Assembly: GCF_000196175.1 (NCBI RefSeq)
Contig: NC_005363.1
Coordinates: 1,054,001 to 1,118,000 of the forward strand
Direction of reading: 5' to 3'
Source of the DNA: Bdellovibrio bacteriovorus HD100
GTDB lineage: Bacteria; Bdellovibrionota; Bdellovibrionia; Bdellovibrionales; Bdellovibrionaceae
Length of the DNA stretch: 64,000 nt
Numbering within the stretch: the first letter of the stretch is position 1; every line of letters begins with the position of its first letter. The position numbers and the translations under genes are program-made. A model generated the notes under the pieces. That model was not told the DNA's origin. It saw nothing but the letters and a program-made list of their open reading frames with translations, and searched no databases. Below, one piece after another: positions 26,600-36,179 of the stretch.

Positions 26600-27046
26600 T
26601 CAGAATGATACGAAGTGAACCTGGTCCTCGGCGACTTTTTTATCATTCACCCAAACCGAGTAATAAATCGGGCAGGCTTTTGAAAGCATCGCCGCTGTCC
26701 CGCTATATTGGTGGGTCGAGCGCTTTGCCGCTTCCACAGCCTGAGTGGCATCCACCGACGAGCCTTTCAAATGATAGCTCAAATCAATGCGGGAAAAGAC
26801 TTTAGGGTGCTTGTCCGTCAGGGGGGCTTTGGCTTCCAGTTCAAAAGAATCGTACTGAACCTGAAACTTCGCCATTAGATCAATGACATCCGTGCCGGTG
26901 CAGCAGCATAACGCCGCCAGCAGCATTTCCTTCGGAGTCGGCCCTTGGGGAGCTTGATCAGGAGCTGTGACGTCGATGTCACCTTCCATGCCACGAACAT
27001 TGAATTTAAAGTGGTGACCATCGATTCGTTTAACCTGAGCGCGCAT
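26600..27046 (-). CDS. OsmC/Ohr-family protein
   Basis: The 148-residue protein has the OsmC fold order: an N-terminal strand pair, GPTPKEMLLAALCCCTGTDVIDL with the first redox Cys in the central helix, and YSGTAAMLSKACPIYYSV with the second Cys near the end. Members reduce organic or fatty-acid hydroperoxides with thiols as dimers in the cytoplasm. The subgroup is of the YhfA/OsmC-like kind rather than Ohr, judging by the GxxPTPKE motif. The extra CCC run at the first site is unusual. It is a single gene between the giant lipoprotein gene and a small secreted protein gene; no peroxide-sensing regulator is next to it. Confidence 0.85.
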   Translation of the reverse strand: MRAQVKRIDGHHFKFNVRGMEGDIDVTAPDQAPQGPTPKEMLLAALCCCTGTDVIDLMAKFQVQYDSFELEAKAPLTDKHPKVFSRIDLSYHLKGSSVDATQAVEAAKRSTHQYSGTAAMLSKACPIYYSVWVNDKKVAEDQVHFVSF

Positions 27047-27112
27047 GAATCCATCCTTTGAAAGGTGCCGAAGATGGATCTGATTTTAGAGCAGGGATTT
27101 GCGATGACAAGA

Positions 27113-27553
27113 CTATTTTGAATAAAGACAGCTAAACCCACGACCGTTGCGGCTGTGCTCCCAGAGGAATTTATCAGGCCCGTCCTGAATGACGGTGTCT
27201 TCCTGCATCAGACTCAGTGAATTGTCTTTATCGATGTAGATGGTGGTTTCCTGTTTGCGCACATAGTTGTCGCGACTGACAACTTCGCTCAAGATTTTTT
27301 GTCCGGGTTTTTGCTGAACCTTGAAGCCTTTGTTGATCTGGCAAAAGCGCACACTTTCGTGGGCCACACCATCGGACGATGGATGCAGGGCAAAGCCGTC
27401 GCAGTCTTCGCTGCGCTCAATTTCAAACGGGCAGTTGTCGGTGCCACTGTTTAAGCGGTAAAGTCCATCGGATGAAGCCGGGCGTGATTGCTGCGCAAAA
27501 GCAGAACCCGAAACCAGCAGTCCCAAAATGAGAATCAGATAAGACCAGTGCAT
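27113..27553 (-). CDS. Small secreted protein of unknown function
   Basis: The ATG at 27553 lies 6 nt after AAGGAG and is preferred to a GTG at 27559 that overlaps this ribosome site. The 146-residue product has a signal peptide (cut after AFA, about residue 20). The mature part has four Cys spaced as two pairs (CPFEIERSEDC near the front, FCQ in the middle and SCLYS at the end), so disulphides are likely. Predicted mainly beta. I recognise no family. It stands alone between OsmC and the beta-helix gene, all on the minus strand. Confidence 0.65.
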   Translation of the reverse strand: MHWSYLILILGLLVSGSAFAQQSRPASSDGLYRLNSGTDNCPFEIERSEDCDGFALHPSSDGVAHESVRFCQINKGFKVQQKPGQKILSEVVSRDNYVRKQETTIYIDKDNSLSLMQEDTVIQDGPDKFLWEHSRNGRGFSCLYSK

Positions 27554-27660
27554 CCACACTCCTTCATTCTTTTATGAAGGAGCAAGCTTTGTGCGCAGCT
27601 TAGAACTAACTCAAAGGGTGTAGAGAGCGGCATTCTCACTCTGGAATGTCGATGTGCCGA

Positions 27661-29283
27661 TTACTGGCACAACACCTGCCCGATGACGTGGCAGTCGCCG
27701 CCGTTTTTGTCGTATTCGCGGCAGGAATAATTCAGATAGGTCGAACCGACGGAAGCTCTCACCGAGGCGCTGCCAGAGCTTATCGCAACGTTATCTATTT
27801 GGCAGCGGCCGTCCTTGACTTTATCAGAGGCTCTTTGTACCGACGCCACATTCAGGCCGACGCCGTTGATGTAAGAGGCGGGCACTCGGCCGTTTTCAAG
27901 GTTGCAGGCCGCTCGAACTCCAATGATTCTTTGCCCTGAATCGCAGCGCACAGTGCCTCCGCAACCCGAGTTGTTGCCAGAAGCCTGACAGTCAAACGGT
28001 TTGGTTTTGACGCTGACCCCTTGGCAGGTGGCCTTGGCAGTGGAAAGCACACCGTCAGTACAGGTGTATTTTGTTTCCTTGCAGACCACGGCCCCGCTGA
28101 TTAGGAATTGCTGGGTTGATAGTCCGTGCCCCAGCAGTTCAGACGGAAAGGCCGCTTTCAGGTAACAGCCCGAAGCACGTTTTTTATCGGCAGAAACAGT
28201 TTCGTTCGCCAGCAGATAGTTGGGAGAGTCGCTGACGCGCACGATTTTTTCCGGCTGGAACTTATAGAACTGATTTTGAGCAATCACGTTATTGCGGGCC
28301 AGATCGTTGTTGTTGGTGCTGCTTCCGAAGGCATAGCCGTTGTCGGCATTGCAGTAGTTACGGTTGCCATTGCGGGACGCCACCCAGATGGCCGGATTCT
28401 TGCCGTCGTATTTGTTGTAATAAAAGATATTGTTGATGATGTGATTTCCGCTCGGGGTTTGATGACGAACGGTGCCGCCTTCGCCGCAGTTGCGGTAAAG
28501 ATAGATACCGCCGTTATCGAGCGCAGAAAGACGATTGCCGATGATGCGGTTGTTGGCAGAGCCATCAATGGCGATCAGCTCACGTTTTTCAGTATCCGTA
28601 TGAATGGAGTTGTTCTGAATCAGGTTGTGCCCGGATTCAGCATCCAGATAGACCGCCACACTGGTGGAAGAGCCACTGATATTGGAATTTATCAGTTTCA
28701 CATAGGTCACACCCGGAGAAATATAGAGCGGAATGCGTGAGCTTGCCTGAATTTTCATCTTGTCCAAAACGATGCGGGTCGGGGCGGCAGCCTGGGCCCG
28801 CTCGGTGTGACCTTCGGAAATGGAAGAAGCGCGCAAGTCAGCCCCTTCCCCGTTGGTGTTCATTCCATAGATACGCACAGCCCCCAGCACTGTGCAGTTT
28901 TTGATGGTCACGTCACTGGGGCGTTCCCACAGCGTTTCACCGTTTTTCTGCACCTTGCGGGAAAAAACCTGAATCATGTCTTTACCGGCATTAATCCCGG
29001 CTTCGTTCAGGATGCTGCCATTACAATCAAAGGTGACACCCGAGGCTTGGGGGCCTCGGAACTGAAGTCTTTTGGATATGGATTTTCCTTTTGGCAGCTG
29101 GGCGGAGCAGTCCACCACAGCTGCACTGGATTCGGCCGTGGCGGGAGCCAGAATTTCATTTATTTTGGATTCACTGCAGACGCGTGAATTCAAATTGCTG
29201 GGAGTGAAGTTCTGAAAGGCAAACAATAGAACTGAGCCACCACAGATTGCTGCCAGTTTGTGCAAGTACCTGAAATTGAGCAT
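27661..29283 (-). CDS. Secreted right-handed beta-helix protein (pectate-lyase-like fold)
   Basis: The ATG at 29283 follows GGGGGATC; an upstream TTG or other start would add six residues. The 540-residue protein has an N-terminal hydrophobic signal (residues 9-22), then beta-helix coils with the usual N- and V-rich rungs: VTIKNCTVLGAVRI, TYVKLINSNISGSS, HNLIQNNSIH, NNRIIGNRLSALDNGGIYLY, NHIINNIFYYNK. This is the parallel beta-helix/NosD-like repeat. The last 150 residues are a Cys-rich beta domain (KYTCTDGVLS, FDCQASGNNSGCGG, SCREYDKN). Members of the fold are polysaccharide lyases, hydrolases or adhesins; no catalytic residue set was recognised. It may act on prey surface glycans, which is inference. 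Confidence 0.7.
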   Translation of the reverse strand: MLNFRYLHKLAAICGGSVLLFAFQNFTPSNLNSRVCSESKINEILAPATAESSAAVVDCSAQLPKGKSISKRLQFRGPQASGVTFDCNGSILNEAGINAGKDMIQVFSRKVQKNGETLWERPSDVTIKNCTVLGAVRIYGMNTNGEGADLRASSISEGHTERAQAAAPTRIVLDKMKIQASSRIPLYISPGVTYVKLINSNISGSSTSVAVYLDAESGHNLIQNNSIHTDTEKRELIAIDGSANNRIIGNRLSALDNGGIYLYRNCGEGGTVRHQTPSGNHIINNIFYYNKYDGKNPAIWVASRNGNRNYCNADNGYAFGSSTNNNDLARNNVIAQNQFYKFQPEKIVRVSDSPNYLLANETVSADKKRASGCYLKAAFPSELLGHGLSTQQFLISGAVVCKETKYTCTDGVLSTAKATCQGVSVKTKPFDCQASGNNSGCGGTVRCDSGQRIIGVRAACNLENGRVPASYINGVGLNVASVQRASDKVKDGRCQIDNVAISSGSASVRASVGSTYLNYSCREYDKNGGDCHVIGQVLCQ

Positions 29284-29386
29284 TCTGATCCCCCTGGACA
29301 AGACTCTTCGGCGGGTTGCTGCTATGAGAACAGGGGGGTGCCTGTAATCTTGAAAAAAAATTAAGGAGCTTTTTTGGCTGTAAAAC

Positions 29387-29800
29387 TTATGAACGTGTAC
29401 CCATCTGAGACCGGCTGGATTTGGCCTGCGAAGGCCTTGTCCAGATGAAAATCAGAACGCAACTGCACACGACTGCCGCGGATATTTTGGCGTAGATGGG
29501 AACATTACCAAAGAACAATGACGCGGAAACAAGAGGCACCATCAGTCCGGTGGCCATCAGTTTGGCGCGAGTGCGGATCACACCATGTTTTTGCCAGTCT
29601 AAAATCAACGGCCCCATGTGGGGTTGCGCTAAAAGCCACTTGTGCCAGCGGATAGAACTTCGGGCGAAACAGTAAGCGGTCAAAAGCAGAAACGGGGTTG
29701 TCGGAAGCAGCGGCAGAAAGATGCCGACAAATCCCAACCCCAGAAAGATCCAGCCTGCTACAAAGTAGGCGGTTCTTCTTGTCTGCTTAATCAGCTTCAC
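29387..29800 (-). CDS. DUF454 (YbaN-like) inner membrane protein
   Basis: The 137-residue protein matches the DUF454 family: GWIFLGLGFVGIFLPLLPTTPFLLLTAYCFARSS, where PLLPTTPF is the hallmark, followed by HKWLL and a G..I.DW...GVI segment and two more membrane helices. The function of the family is not known. The start ATG overlaps the RND pump stop by 4 nt (ATGA), so both are translated from one message and the pump comes first. The last 12 residues are polar and Ser/Arg rich. Confidence 0.9.
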   Translation of the reverse strand: MKLIKQTRRTAYFVAGWIFLGLGFVGIFLPLLPTTPFLLLTAYCFARSSIRWHKWLLAQPHMGPLILDWQKHGVIRTRAKLMATGLMVPLVSASLFFGNVPIYAKISAAVVCSCVLIFIWTRPSQAKSSRSQMGTRS

Positions 29801-32800
29801 AGATCGACCTCTTTCTTTTTGCTTTCAAGTGGTGACAGCATCAAATACAAAGCCGGAACCACGAACAAAGTCAACAGTGTCGAAACGATTGTTCCGCCAA
29901 TGATGGACAGACCCATCGGCACCCGGGTTTCCGAACCGATGCCATGTCCGATCACCAGTGGCATGGCTGCCGCCACGGTCGCCACCGATGTCATCAGAAT
30001 CGGGCGCAGGCGGATCGGGCAGGCCTGAAGCAAGGCTTTGGAAATATCCTTTTCGCCGTGATAGCGCACTTGGTTGGTGAATTCGACCAGCAAGATCGAG
30101 TTCTTTTTTGCAATACCCATCAAAACAATCAAGCCGATGAAACTGAACAGGTTCAGTGACACATCAAACATCCACAAAGCCACCAGGGCGCCGGTCACAC
30201 TGAAGGGCAGGGCGACCAGAACTGACACCGGATGGATGAAAGAGTTAAACTGAATTGCCAAAATCAGATACGCCACCAGAATCCCCACCAGCATGGCGGA
30301 ATAAAGACTTTTGAATGAATCCGCAAATCCGGCCGAGGCGCCTTCCAGGGCGAAGGAATACCCTGTCGGCAGAATTTCTTTGGCAATGGCGCTGGTGCGG
30401 TCCAGAACCTTTGCCTGCGACTGTCCCGGTGCCAGATTGCCGAAGACGGAAATCGCACGCTGACGGTTCACGCGGCTGATGCCCTGAATGGCGGATTGTT
30501 CTTCGATTTTCACCAACTGGGACAGCGGGATCAGGTTTCCGAAGTTGTTGCGCACATACAGTTTTTTGAAATCCTCCGGCTTCTGGATCTGATCTTCCAG
30601 GAATTTAAAGCGGATGTCATAGCGACGGCCATCGGCGGTGTAGCGGCCTTCCCGCAAGCCTCCGACGCCGGCTGAAAGAATGCGGCCCACGTCTTCGACA
30701 GAGACTCCCCGGGCGGCCATGGCTTTGCGGTCCGGGGTCAGAACCAGCTCCGGGATCCCTTTACGGAAATCCGAATCCAGATCCACCGCCAGATTTTCTT
30801 TTTCCAGGCGCTCCATCAGCTGCTGGGATTTTTCAAATAGAACATTCAAGTCCGGTCCACGCAAATTGATCGCTACCGGATTCTGACGGCCTGAAGAAAG
30901 ATTTCGCGCCGAAATATCACGCATGGAAACACGCATGTCCTTCAGCTTGCGAAACTCGGCACGCCATTTGTTCATGATTTCAAGGTGACCTTGCTGCCGA
31001 TCCGCACGGGGTTTCAGGGCCACGGGCAGAAAGACCTGATTGACGTTGGAACCCCCACCGCCGCCACCGACAGAAACGACAAAGCCTTCAACGGATGCAT
31101 CCTGCTTCAGGATGGCTTCGATTTTTTCAGCTTCGCGGCTGGTTTTTTCAAGCGAAGTGCCCGGAGGCATCTGCGCATTGATGATGATAAAGTCCTGGTC
31201 TTGCGCCGGTACGAATTCCTGACGGACTTTGGCCACCAGGAACAGGGACACAACGAAGAACACCAAAGAGCCGATCACCACCACATATTTGAATCGCAAA
31301 GTGCCGTGCAGAATTTTTTGATAGGAGTGCGCGAACTTTTCAAACAGTTCGTCCAGCCAGTGCTCCAGTTTGGAAACTTTGGGCTCACTGGACAACAGGG
31401 CGGCAGCACGCATCGGGGTGATCGTAACCGCTTCAAGCAGCGACAGCGACACCGCCGCACTCATCGTGACACCGAATTGGAAGAAGAACTTCCCGATAAT
31501 GCCATCCATAAAGACCACCGGCAGAAACACGGCGATGACCGCCAATGTCGCCGCGATGGCGGCCGGCAGAACCTCTTTGGAGCCATCCGAGGCGGCTTTG
31601 GCCGATGGTTTTCCCATGCGATAGTGGCGCACGATATTTTCAAGCAGCATGATGGCATCATCCACGACGATGGAAATCGACAATGTCAGTGCCAGCAGGG
31701 TGAACAAATTCAGGGTGAACCCTGAGAAGTACAGGATGACAAATGTTCCCACAATCGACGTCGGGATGGAAAACAGAATGTTGACGGCAGCCGAGATGCT
31801 TCCCAGGAACAGGAAGCAGACCAGAATGGTGATCAATGCCGCCACCCACAGTTTTTCAATGGTCAGATTCACGGTCGCATCGGTCGGACGGGTGAAGTCG
31901 ACATTCACGCGGAAGTTGAAGCCTTTAGGAAAGTTGTCCTTGATGCTGGTCAGTTTTTCACGAACCTCGTTGGCGACGGTGACCTCATTTGTGCCCCGCT
32001 GCTTTCGCACGATGATGGAAACGGCCTGACGGCCATCCACCCGGGCAACACGGCGGATATCTGAAAGCCCGTCCTCAACCCGGGCGACATCCCGGATAAA
32101 GATATTGCGGTCGTGGATGCGCTGGCCGCCCCGTCGCAGAATCTGGATGTTGGCGACATCTTCTACATTGGTGGCTTCCCCCAACCAGCGCACACGCAGT
32201 TCGCGTTCGCCTTCGGTGAATTGGCCTGCGGCACTTTCCAGATGCTGGGAGCTGATGGCATCCACAACATCAGTCAGGGTCAGATACAAGGCTGAAAGTT
32301 TTTTCGGATCCACCCAGATGCGCAGATTGCGCTGACTGAATCCACCGATGCTGACCTCGCCCACGCCCTCCAGGAAGCGGACTTGGTCGAGCAGATAGTT
32401 TTCGGTCCAGTTGATCATCTCTTTGAGCGGAGCCTCGCCATAGACGGAAAGAATGATGATCGGGTCTTCTTCAGGATTTTGTTTGCGGATGGTGGCAGGG
32501 TCCACACCCGGAGGCCAGCGCATGCGGCTGAGGGCGGTTTGCACTTCCTGCAAGACCACGTCGACATTGCGGTTGATATCAAATTCCAGCGTGACAGAGC
32601 CGGACCCCTGACGGGCCGAAGAGCGCATTTCCTTGATGCCCTCGATGGCAAGCAGTCTTTCCTCGATAGGATCCAGCAGCTCGGCTTCGACGACTTCAGG
32701 GGCAGCGCCCTCATAGTCCACAGAAACGCTGACAATCGGGAAGTCCACATCGGGAAGCTGCGAGATACCCATGCGGTTCATGCAAATGGCGCCAAAAACA

Positions 32801-32865
32801 ATTAATGCAAACATGAGAACCCATGCAAACACCGGGCGTCGAATCGAGAGGTCAATCAGGTTCAT
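29797..32865 (-). CDS. RND-family efflux pump, HAE1/AcrB type
   Basis: The 1022-residue inner membrane transporter exports hydrophobic compounds using the proton gradient. The N-terminus MNLIDLSIRRPVFAWVLMF, the first porter segment QLPDVDFPIVSV, the proton-relay SISIVVDDAIMLLENI with the paired Asp in TM4, GIAKKNSILLVEF near TM11, and two large periplasmic loops are all of the AcrB/MdtB family. The ATG at 32865 follows AAAGGACC; an upstream ATG-like start at 32898 adds 11 residues. No membrane fusion protein or outer membrane channel lies next to it, so its partners must be encoded elsewhere. A DUF454 protein is co-translated downstream. Confidence 0.93.
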   Translation of the reverse strand: MNLIDLSIRRPVFAWVLMFALIVFGAICMNRMGISQLPDVDFPIVSVSVDYEGAAPEVVEAELLDPIEERLLAIEGIKEMRSSARQGSGSVTLEFDINRNVDVVLQEVQTALSRMRWPPGVDPATIRKQNPEEDPIIILSVYGEAPLKEMINWTENYLLDQVRFLEGVGEVSIGGFSQRNLRIWVDPKKLSALYLTLTDVVDAISSQHLESAAGQFTEGERELRVRWLGEATNVEDVANIQILRRGGQRIHDRNIFIRDVARVEDGLSDIRRVARVDGRQAVSIIVRKQRGTNEVTVANEVREKLTSIKDNFPKGFNFRVNVDFTRPTDATVNLTIEKLWVAALITILVCFLFLGSISAAVNILFSIPTSIVGTFVILYFSGFTLNLFTLLALTLSISIVVDDAIMLLENIVRHYRMGKPSAKAASDGSKEVLPAAIAATLAVIAVFLPVVFMDGIIGKFFFQFGVTMSAAVSLSLLEAVTITPMRAAALLSSEPKVSKLEHWLDELFEKFAHSYQKILHGTLRFKYVVVIGSLVFFVVSLFLVAKVRQEFVPAQDQDFIIINAQMPPGTSLEKTSREAEKIEAILKQDASVEGFVVSVGGGGGGSNVNQVFLPVALKPRADRQQGHLEIMNKWRAEFRKLKDMRVSMRDISARNLSSGRQNPVAINLRGPDLNVLFEKSQQLMERLEKENLAVDLDSDFRKGIPELVLTPDRKAMAARGVSVEDVGRILSAGVGGLREGRYTADGRRYDIRFKFLEDQIQKPEDFKKLYVRNNFGNLIPLSQLVKIEEQSAIQGISRVNRQRAISVFGNLAPGQSQAKVLDRTSAIAKEILPTGYSFALEGASAGFADSFKSLYSAMLVGILVAYLILAIQFNSFIHPVSVLVALPFSVTGALVALWMFDVSLNLFSFIGLIVLMGIAKKNSILLVEFTNQVRYHGEKDISKALLQACPIRLRPILMTSVATVAAAMPLVIGHGIGSETRVPMGLSIIGGTIVSTLLTLFVVPALYLMLSPLESKKKEVDL

Positions 32866-33005
32866 AGTGGTCCTTTCGCACAATACATTTTTCCCCAATT
32901 GGCGTCGGAGTCAATGCGGGGACATTAAGGCATGTCAGTTTAGACGAAAAGAAGGGGGGTGAGGTTCACACCCAAGGGAACTTTTTTGTGAAATTACGGG
33001 ACTTC

Positions 33006-33359
33006 TTAGAAAGCCTTCGCGTTAGCGGGTTCTTTGTAGTCGGGCATCAGTTTGCCGCGATGACACATGTAGCAGGTGGCTTTAGCGCTCTTCTTTCCAT
33101 CCATGCCGTTTTCTCGAAGCATCTGAGTCAATTTCATATGCTCTTTGCCGACCTTGAAAGCCTTTTTATCATCAGCCTTGAAGTTCTGAACATTGTGGCA
33201 GGCATTGCAGGTCACACCCAGTTCGCGGGAGATCACGATCATCTCTTCGCGGATTTTTTCTTCTTTTGTCACAAATTTGGACACAGACTCGGAGTGAGCC
33301 TGTGGAATCAGAAGGACCAGCAAGAAGGGAAGGAAGAACCATTTTCGGATGCGCTGCAT
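33006..33359 (-). CDS. Dihaem c-type cytochrome, reaction-centre cytochrome-like
   Basis: The 117-residue protein has a signal peptide (residues 1-23, cut after AHS) and two haem-binding CxxCH sites, CNACH (about 51-55) and CYMCH (about 96-100). The layout ELGVTCNACH..., then HMKLTQMLRENG, then KATCYMCHRGKLMP, resembles the dihaem repeat of the photosynthetic reaction-centre cytochrome c subunit family found in many non-phototrophs. The Met in HMKLT may serve as a distal ligand. It is a soluble periplasmic electron carrier; its partner oxidase is not in the window. The gene is divergent from glyQS. Confidence 0.8.
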   Translation of the reverse strand: MQRIRKWFFLPFLLVLLIPQAHSESVSKFVTKEEKIREEMIVISRELGVTCNACHNVQNFKADDKKAFKVGKEHMKLTQMLRENGMDGKKSAKATCYMCHRGKLMPDYKEPANAKAF

Positions 33360-33484
33360 AGGAATAGCTTGTCCGAGGACCCGCCCTCAGGCAAGGCAAG
33401 ACCCTGATTTCTTGACTGGTTCTGGACCCAAGTGTAACGATAAGCACCGGGACTTTGTCCCTTTTTCAAAACTTGGAGCCCTGC

Positions 33485-34825
33485 ATGAAAATTAAGCATC
33501 TTGAGGACCTAAACACTCTTGTGAGCCTCAGCAAACGTCGTGGTTTTGTATTCCAATCCAGTGAGATCTATGGCGGTCTTGGAAGTTGCTGGGATTACGG
33601 TCCTCTGGGCTCTTTGATGAAATTGAATGTGAAGCGTGCTTGGTGGAATGCCATGACCCGCAGACCTGATATCGTGGGTCTGGATGCCGCGATCCTGATG
33701 CACCCGATGGTGTGGAAAGCCTCCGGTCACGTGGATGGTTTCTCCGATCCATTGGTGGACTGTAAGGAGTGTAAAACACGCTTCCGTGCGGATAACACGG
33801 ATTCCTATATCAACGAAAAGAAATGCCCGAACTGCGGCAGCAAGAATCTTTCTGAAGAAAGATCCTTCAACCTGATGTTCAAAACTCACATGGGTCCTTT
33901 GGAAGATTCCGGCAGCGTGGTGTATCTGCGTCCGGAAACTGCTCAAGGTCACTTCGTGAACTTCCAGAACTGTCAGCAGGCATCCCGTTATAAAATTCCA
34001 TTCGGTATCGCGGCGATTGGTAAATCCTTCCGTAACGAAATCACACCAGGAAACTTCATCTTCCGTACCCGTGAATTCGAACAGATGGAAATGCAATATT
34101 TCGTAGAGCCAGGCACGGACGAACAGTTCTTCAAAGAATGGAAAGAGCGTCGCTGGAATTTCTATATCAAGTTCGGTATCAAACCAGAGAATTTGAAATT
34201 CAAAGATCACGACAAGCTGGCGCACTATGCGAAAGCGGCTGTGGACGTGGAATTCAAGTTCCCAATGGGCTTCTCTGAATTGGAAGGTATCCACAATCGT
34301 TCGGACTTCGATTTGTCCCAGCACATGAAATTCTCCGGTAAAAACCTGGAGTACTTCGACGAACCGAACAAAAAGAAATACATCCCTTATGTGATTGAAA
34401 CAGCCGTGGGTTGTGATCGCCTGTTCCTGGCGTTCCTGTGTGATGCTTACCGTGAGGAAGTGACGACAGACGAAGCGGGTAAAGAAGACGTTCGCGTGGT
34501 GATGGGTCTGCACCCGGAAATCGCTCCGTTCAAAGTGGCAGTTCTGCCTCTGTCCAAAAAAGAGGAGCTAAGCTCTATCTCTGAAAAACTGCGTGACCAA
34601 TTGGCTGAAGACTTCGACGTGAACTATGACGAATCCCAGTCCATCGGTAAACGTTACCGTCGTCAGGACGAGATCGGCACACCGTTCTGCGTGACTGTGG
34701 ACTTTGACACCATCAATGATCAGGCGGTGACCGTTCGTCACCGTGACAAGATGACTCAAGAGCGCGTGGCGATCACTCAGTTGAACGCATACATCGCAGC
34801 CAAGTTGAAGACCTTTAATCAGTAG
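33485..34825 (+). CDS. glyQS: Glycyl-tRNA synthetase, alpha2 class II type
   Basis: This enzyme charges tRNA-Gly. The 446-residue single-chain form is the alpha2 type of eukaryotes, archaea and some bacteria, not the (alpha-beta)2 type of Escherichia coli. Class II motif 1 is in the [10 protein letters not shown] region, motif 2 in [25 protein letters not shown], and motif 3 in ...[21 protein letters not shown] zinc-ribbon-like insert has CKECKTRF and CPNCGSKNL. The C-terminal anticodon-binding domain starts at [10 protein letters not shown] and contains [17 protein letters not shown]. The ATG at 33485 with TTGGAG upstream is preferred to an earlier start at 33455. A symmetrical terminator follows at 34861. 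Confidence 0.96.
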
Positions 34826-34860
34826 CCCGACAGGGGCAGAGCTGAAGCTGCTTTAAATTA

Positions 34861-34890
34861 AAAAGGGAGTGCATCGCACTCCCTTTTTTT
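34861..34890. terminator. Bidirectional terminator between glyQS and a convergent gene
   Basis: AAAAGGGAGTGC, loop ATC, GCACTCCCTTTTTTT. A and T tracts on both sides let it serve glyQS and the minus-strand gene at 34920. Confidence 0.85.
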
Positions 34891-34919
34891 ATTTCCATGA
34901 TATCACAAGCTCGGTGAGC

Positions 34920-35423
34920 TTATTTGTCCAGTTCCCAGCAGCTGTAAGAACCGTTGTTGGTCAGAAGCACGATGCTGCCGTCACCATTGTGAGCCACGGG
35001 CTTCAAAGTTTTGTTATCAAAGATCAATCCATAAGGATTGTCGCCCGGATAGGTTTTCACGTGAGTGTAAACGCGGCCGGTGGTTTTGGATTTGAAAGTG
35101 ATGACGTACAGATCGTTGTAGGCCTGGTCGCCACCAGGACCGAACAAAGCTTTGAGCTCTGCAAAAGTCAGGGCATTGGCTGTGTACTCATGATCCACCA
35201 GGTGAGCGTTCACCATCGCCAGATCTTTGTCGCTGATGGATTGAACTTCCTTGATGTCAAACTCGCTAACGTCCGCGAAGGCTTTTTCAAAAGCGAATTC
35301 ATCTTCGTTGCCAGCGTCCATTGCGCAAAGCTCTTTCAAAGCAGGCAGGGAATAGGATTGAGGTGCCGCAAAGGCAGTTGCGGAAGTCAAAGTCAGGGCC
35401 AAAGCCAGGATCTGGTGTTTCAT
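34920..35423 (-). CDS. Periplasmic protein of unknown function
   Basis: The ATG at 35423 follows AAGGAGAGAC. The 167-residue product has a signal peptide (residues 1-19, cut after AFA) and a mixed alpha/beta mature part, acidic, with two Cys (LCAMD near the front and SCWEL near the end). The middle has a VYTHVKTYPGDNPYGLIF strand region. I recognise no family. It is a single gene with its own terminator, shared with glyQS. Confidence 0.7.
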   Translation of the reverse strand: MKHQILALALTLTSATAFAAPQSYSLPALKELCAMDAGNEDEFAFEKAFADVSEFDIKEVQSISDKDLAMVNAHLVDHEYTANALTFAELKALFGPGGDQAYNDLYVITFKSKTTGRVYTHVKTYPGDNPYGLIFDNKTLKPVAHNGDGSIVLLTNNGSYSCWELDK

Positions 35424-35580
35424 AGTCTCTCCTTGAGTGTTTCGATTTCGAGGGTATTCCTATCAAGCTGATTCGTTTGTGTGAAGTGCATAGAATCAAA
35501 GTTAATATGCTTTTTAGGAATACCTGCTGCTTCAGCTTGCGGGGGCTGCCGCCCCTTCTGCTCTGCCCGGCGGGGCCGGA

Positions 35581-35889
35581 TTAGTACAGATAGATGTTGG
35601 AGTCGTTTTTGCCGTTGTCGCGATAGAAGATGCCGTCGATGCGGCCTTCATGCACGCGATTGCAATTGATGATCACGCCGGAAACCAGAACTTCATCCAG
35701 GGAAAGCGGGCAGTTGTAAGCCGGACTGAACATCTTTACGCCGTTGATTTTGGCGCGGCACTGAGTTTCGTTCAAGACTTCAACGGAAGAAACCAGAGCG
35801 ATGCCTTGAGCCTCTTCAAGAGTGCAGTCTTGAGCGAAAGAGCTGCTTACGGACATCAAAACAGACAGGGCAAGAACGGCCTTTTTCAT
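35581..35889 (-). CDS. Small secreted protein of unknown function
   Basis: The ATG at 35889 follows AAGGAGAAATTC. The 102-residue product has a signal peptide (residues 1-19, cut after SFA) and a mature part of about 83 residues with four Cys (DCTLEEA, TQCRAK, NCPLS, INCNR), probably two disulphides. Predicted beta-rich. It resembles the many small secreted Bdellovibrio proteins of which the 34920 neighbour is another; no domain is recognised. The space upstream to ppdK (35890-36179) shows no gene. Confidence 0.65.
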   Translation of the reverse strand: MKKAVLALSVLMSVSSSFAQDCTLEEAQGIALVSSVEVLNETQCRAKINGVKMFSPAYNCPLSLDEVLVSGVIINCNRVHEGRIDGIFYRDNGKNDSNIYLY

Positions 35890-36179
35890 GAATTTCTCCT
35901 TGGGTTTTTGGGATGCGCGATTTTCTAGCACAGGCACTGCCGAAAGACCCGTTAGGATTTGGTCGGGAAGGGCTTCCTGTAAAAACTCCTAAGTGCTCGA
36001 TAAACGTGTGGTTTTTTAAGGGAAGCAGAAGTCCCCGGAACACCCTTCCTGGGGTGGAATGGAAGCTCTATAACTCAGAGCATACTGGGCCCCAAAATTT
36101 CATTGATATTAAGGGCTTAGGGATGTTCTATGTCTACTAGATAGGACAACTAATTTTACTTTTCCGGTGGGGGAGACTA

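Noticed and set aside
27661-29283. Calling the beta-helix protein a pectate lyase
   Set aside because: Only the fold is visible; the Asp/Arg catalytic set of pectate lyases was not found.
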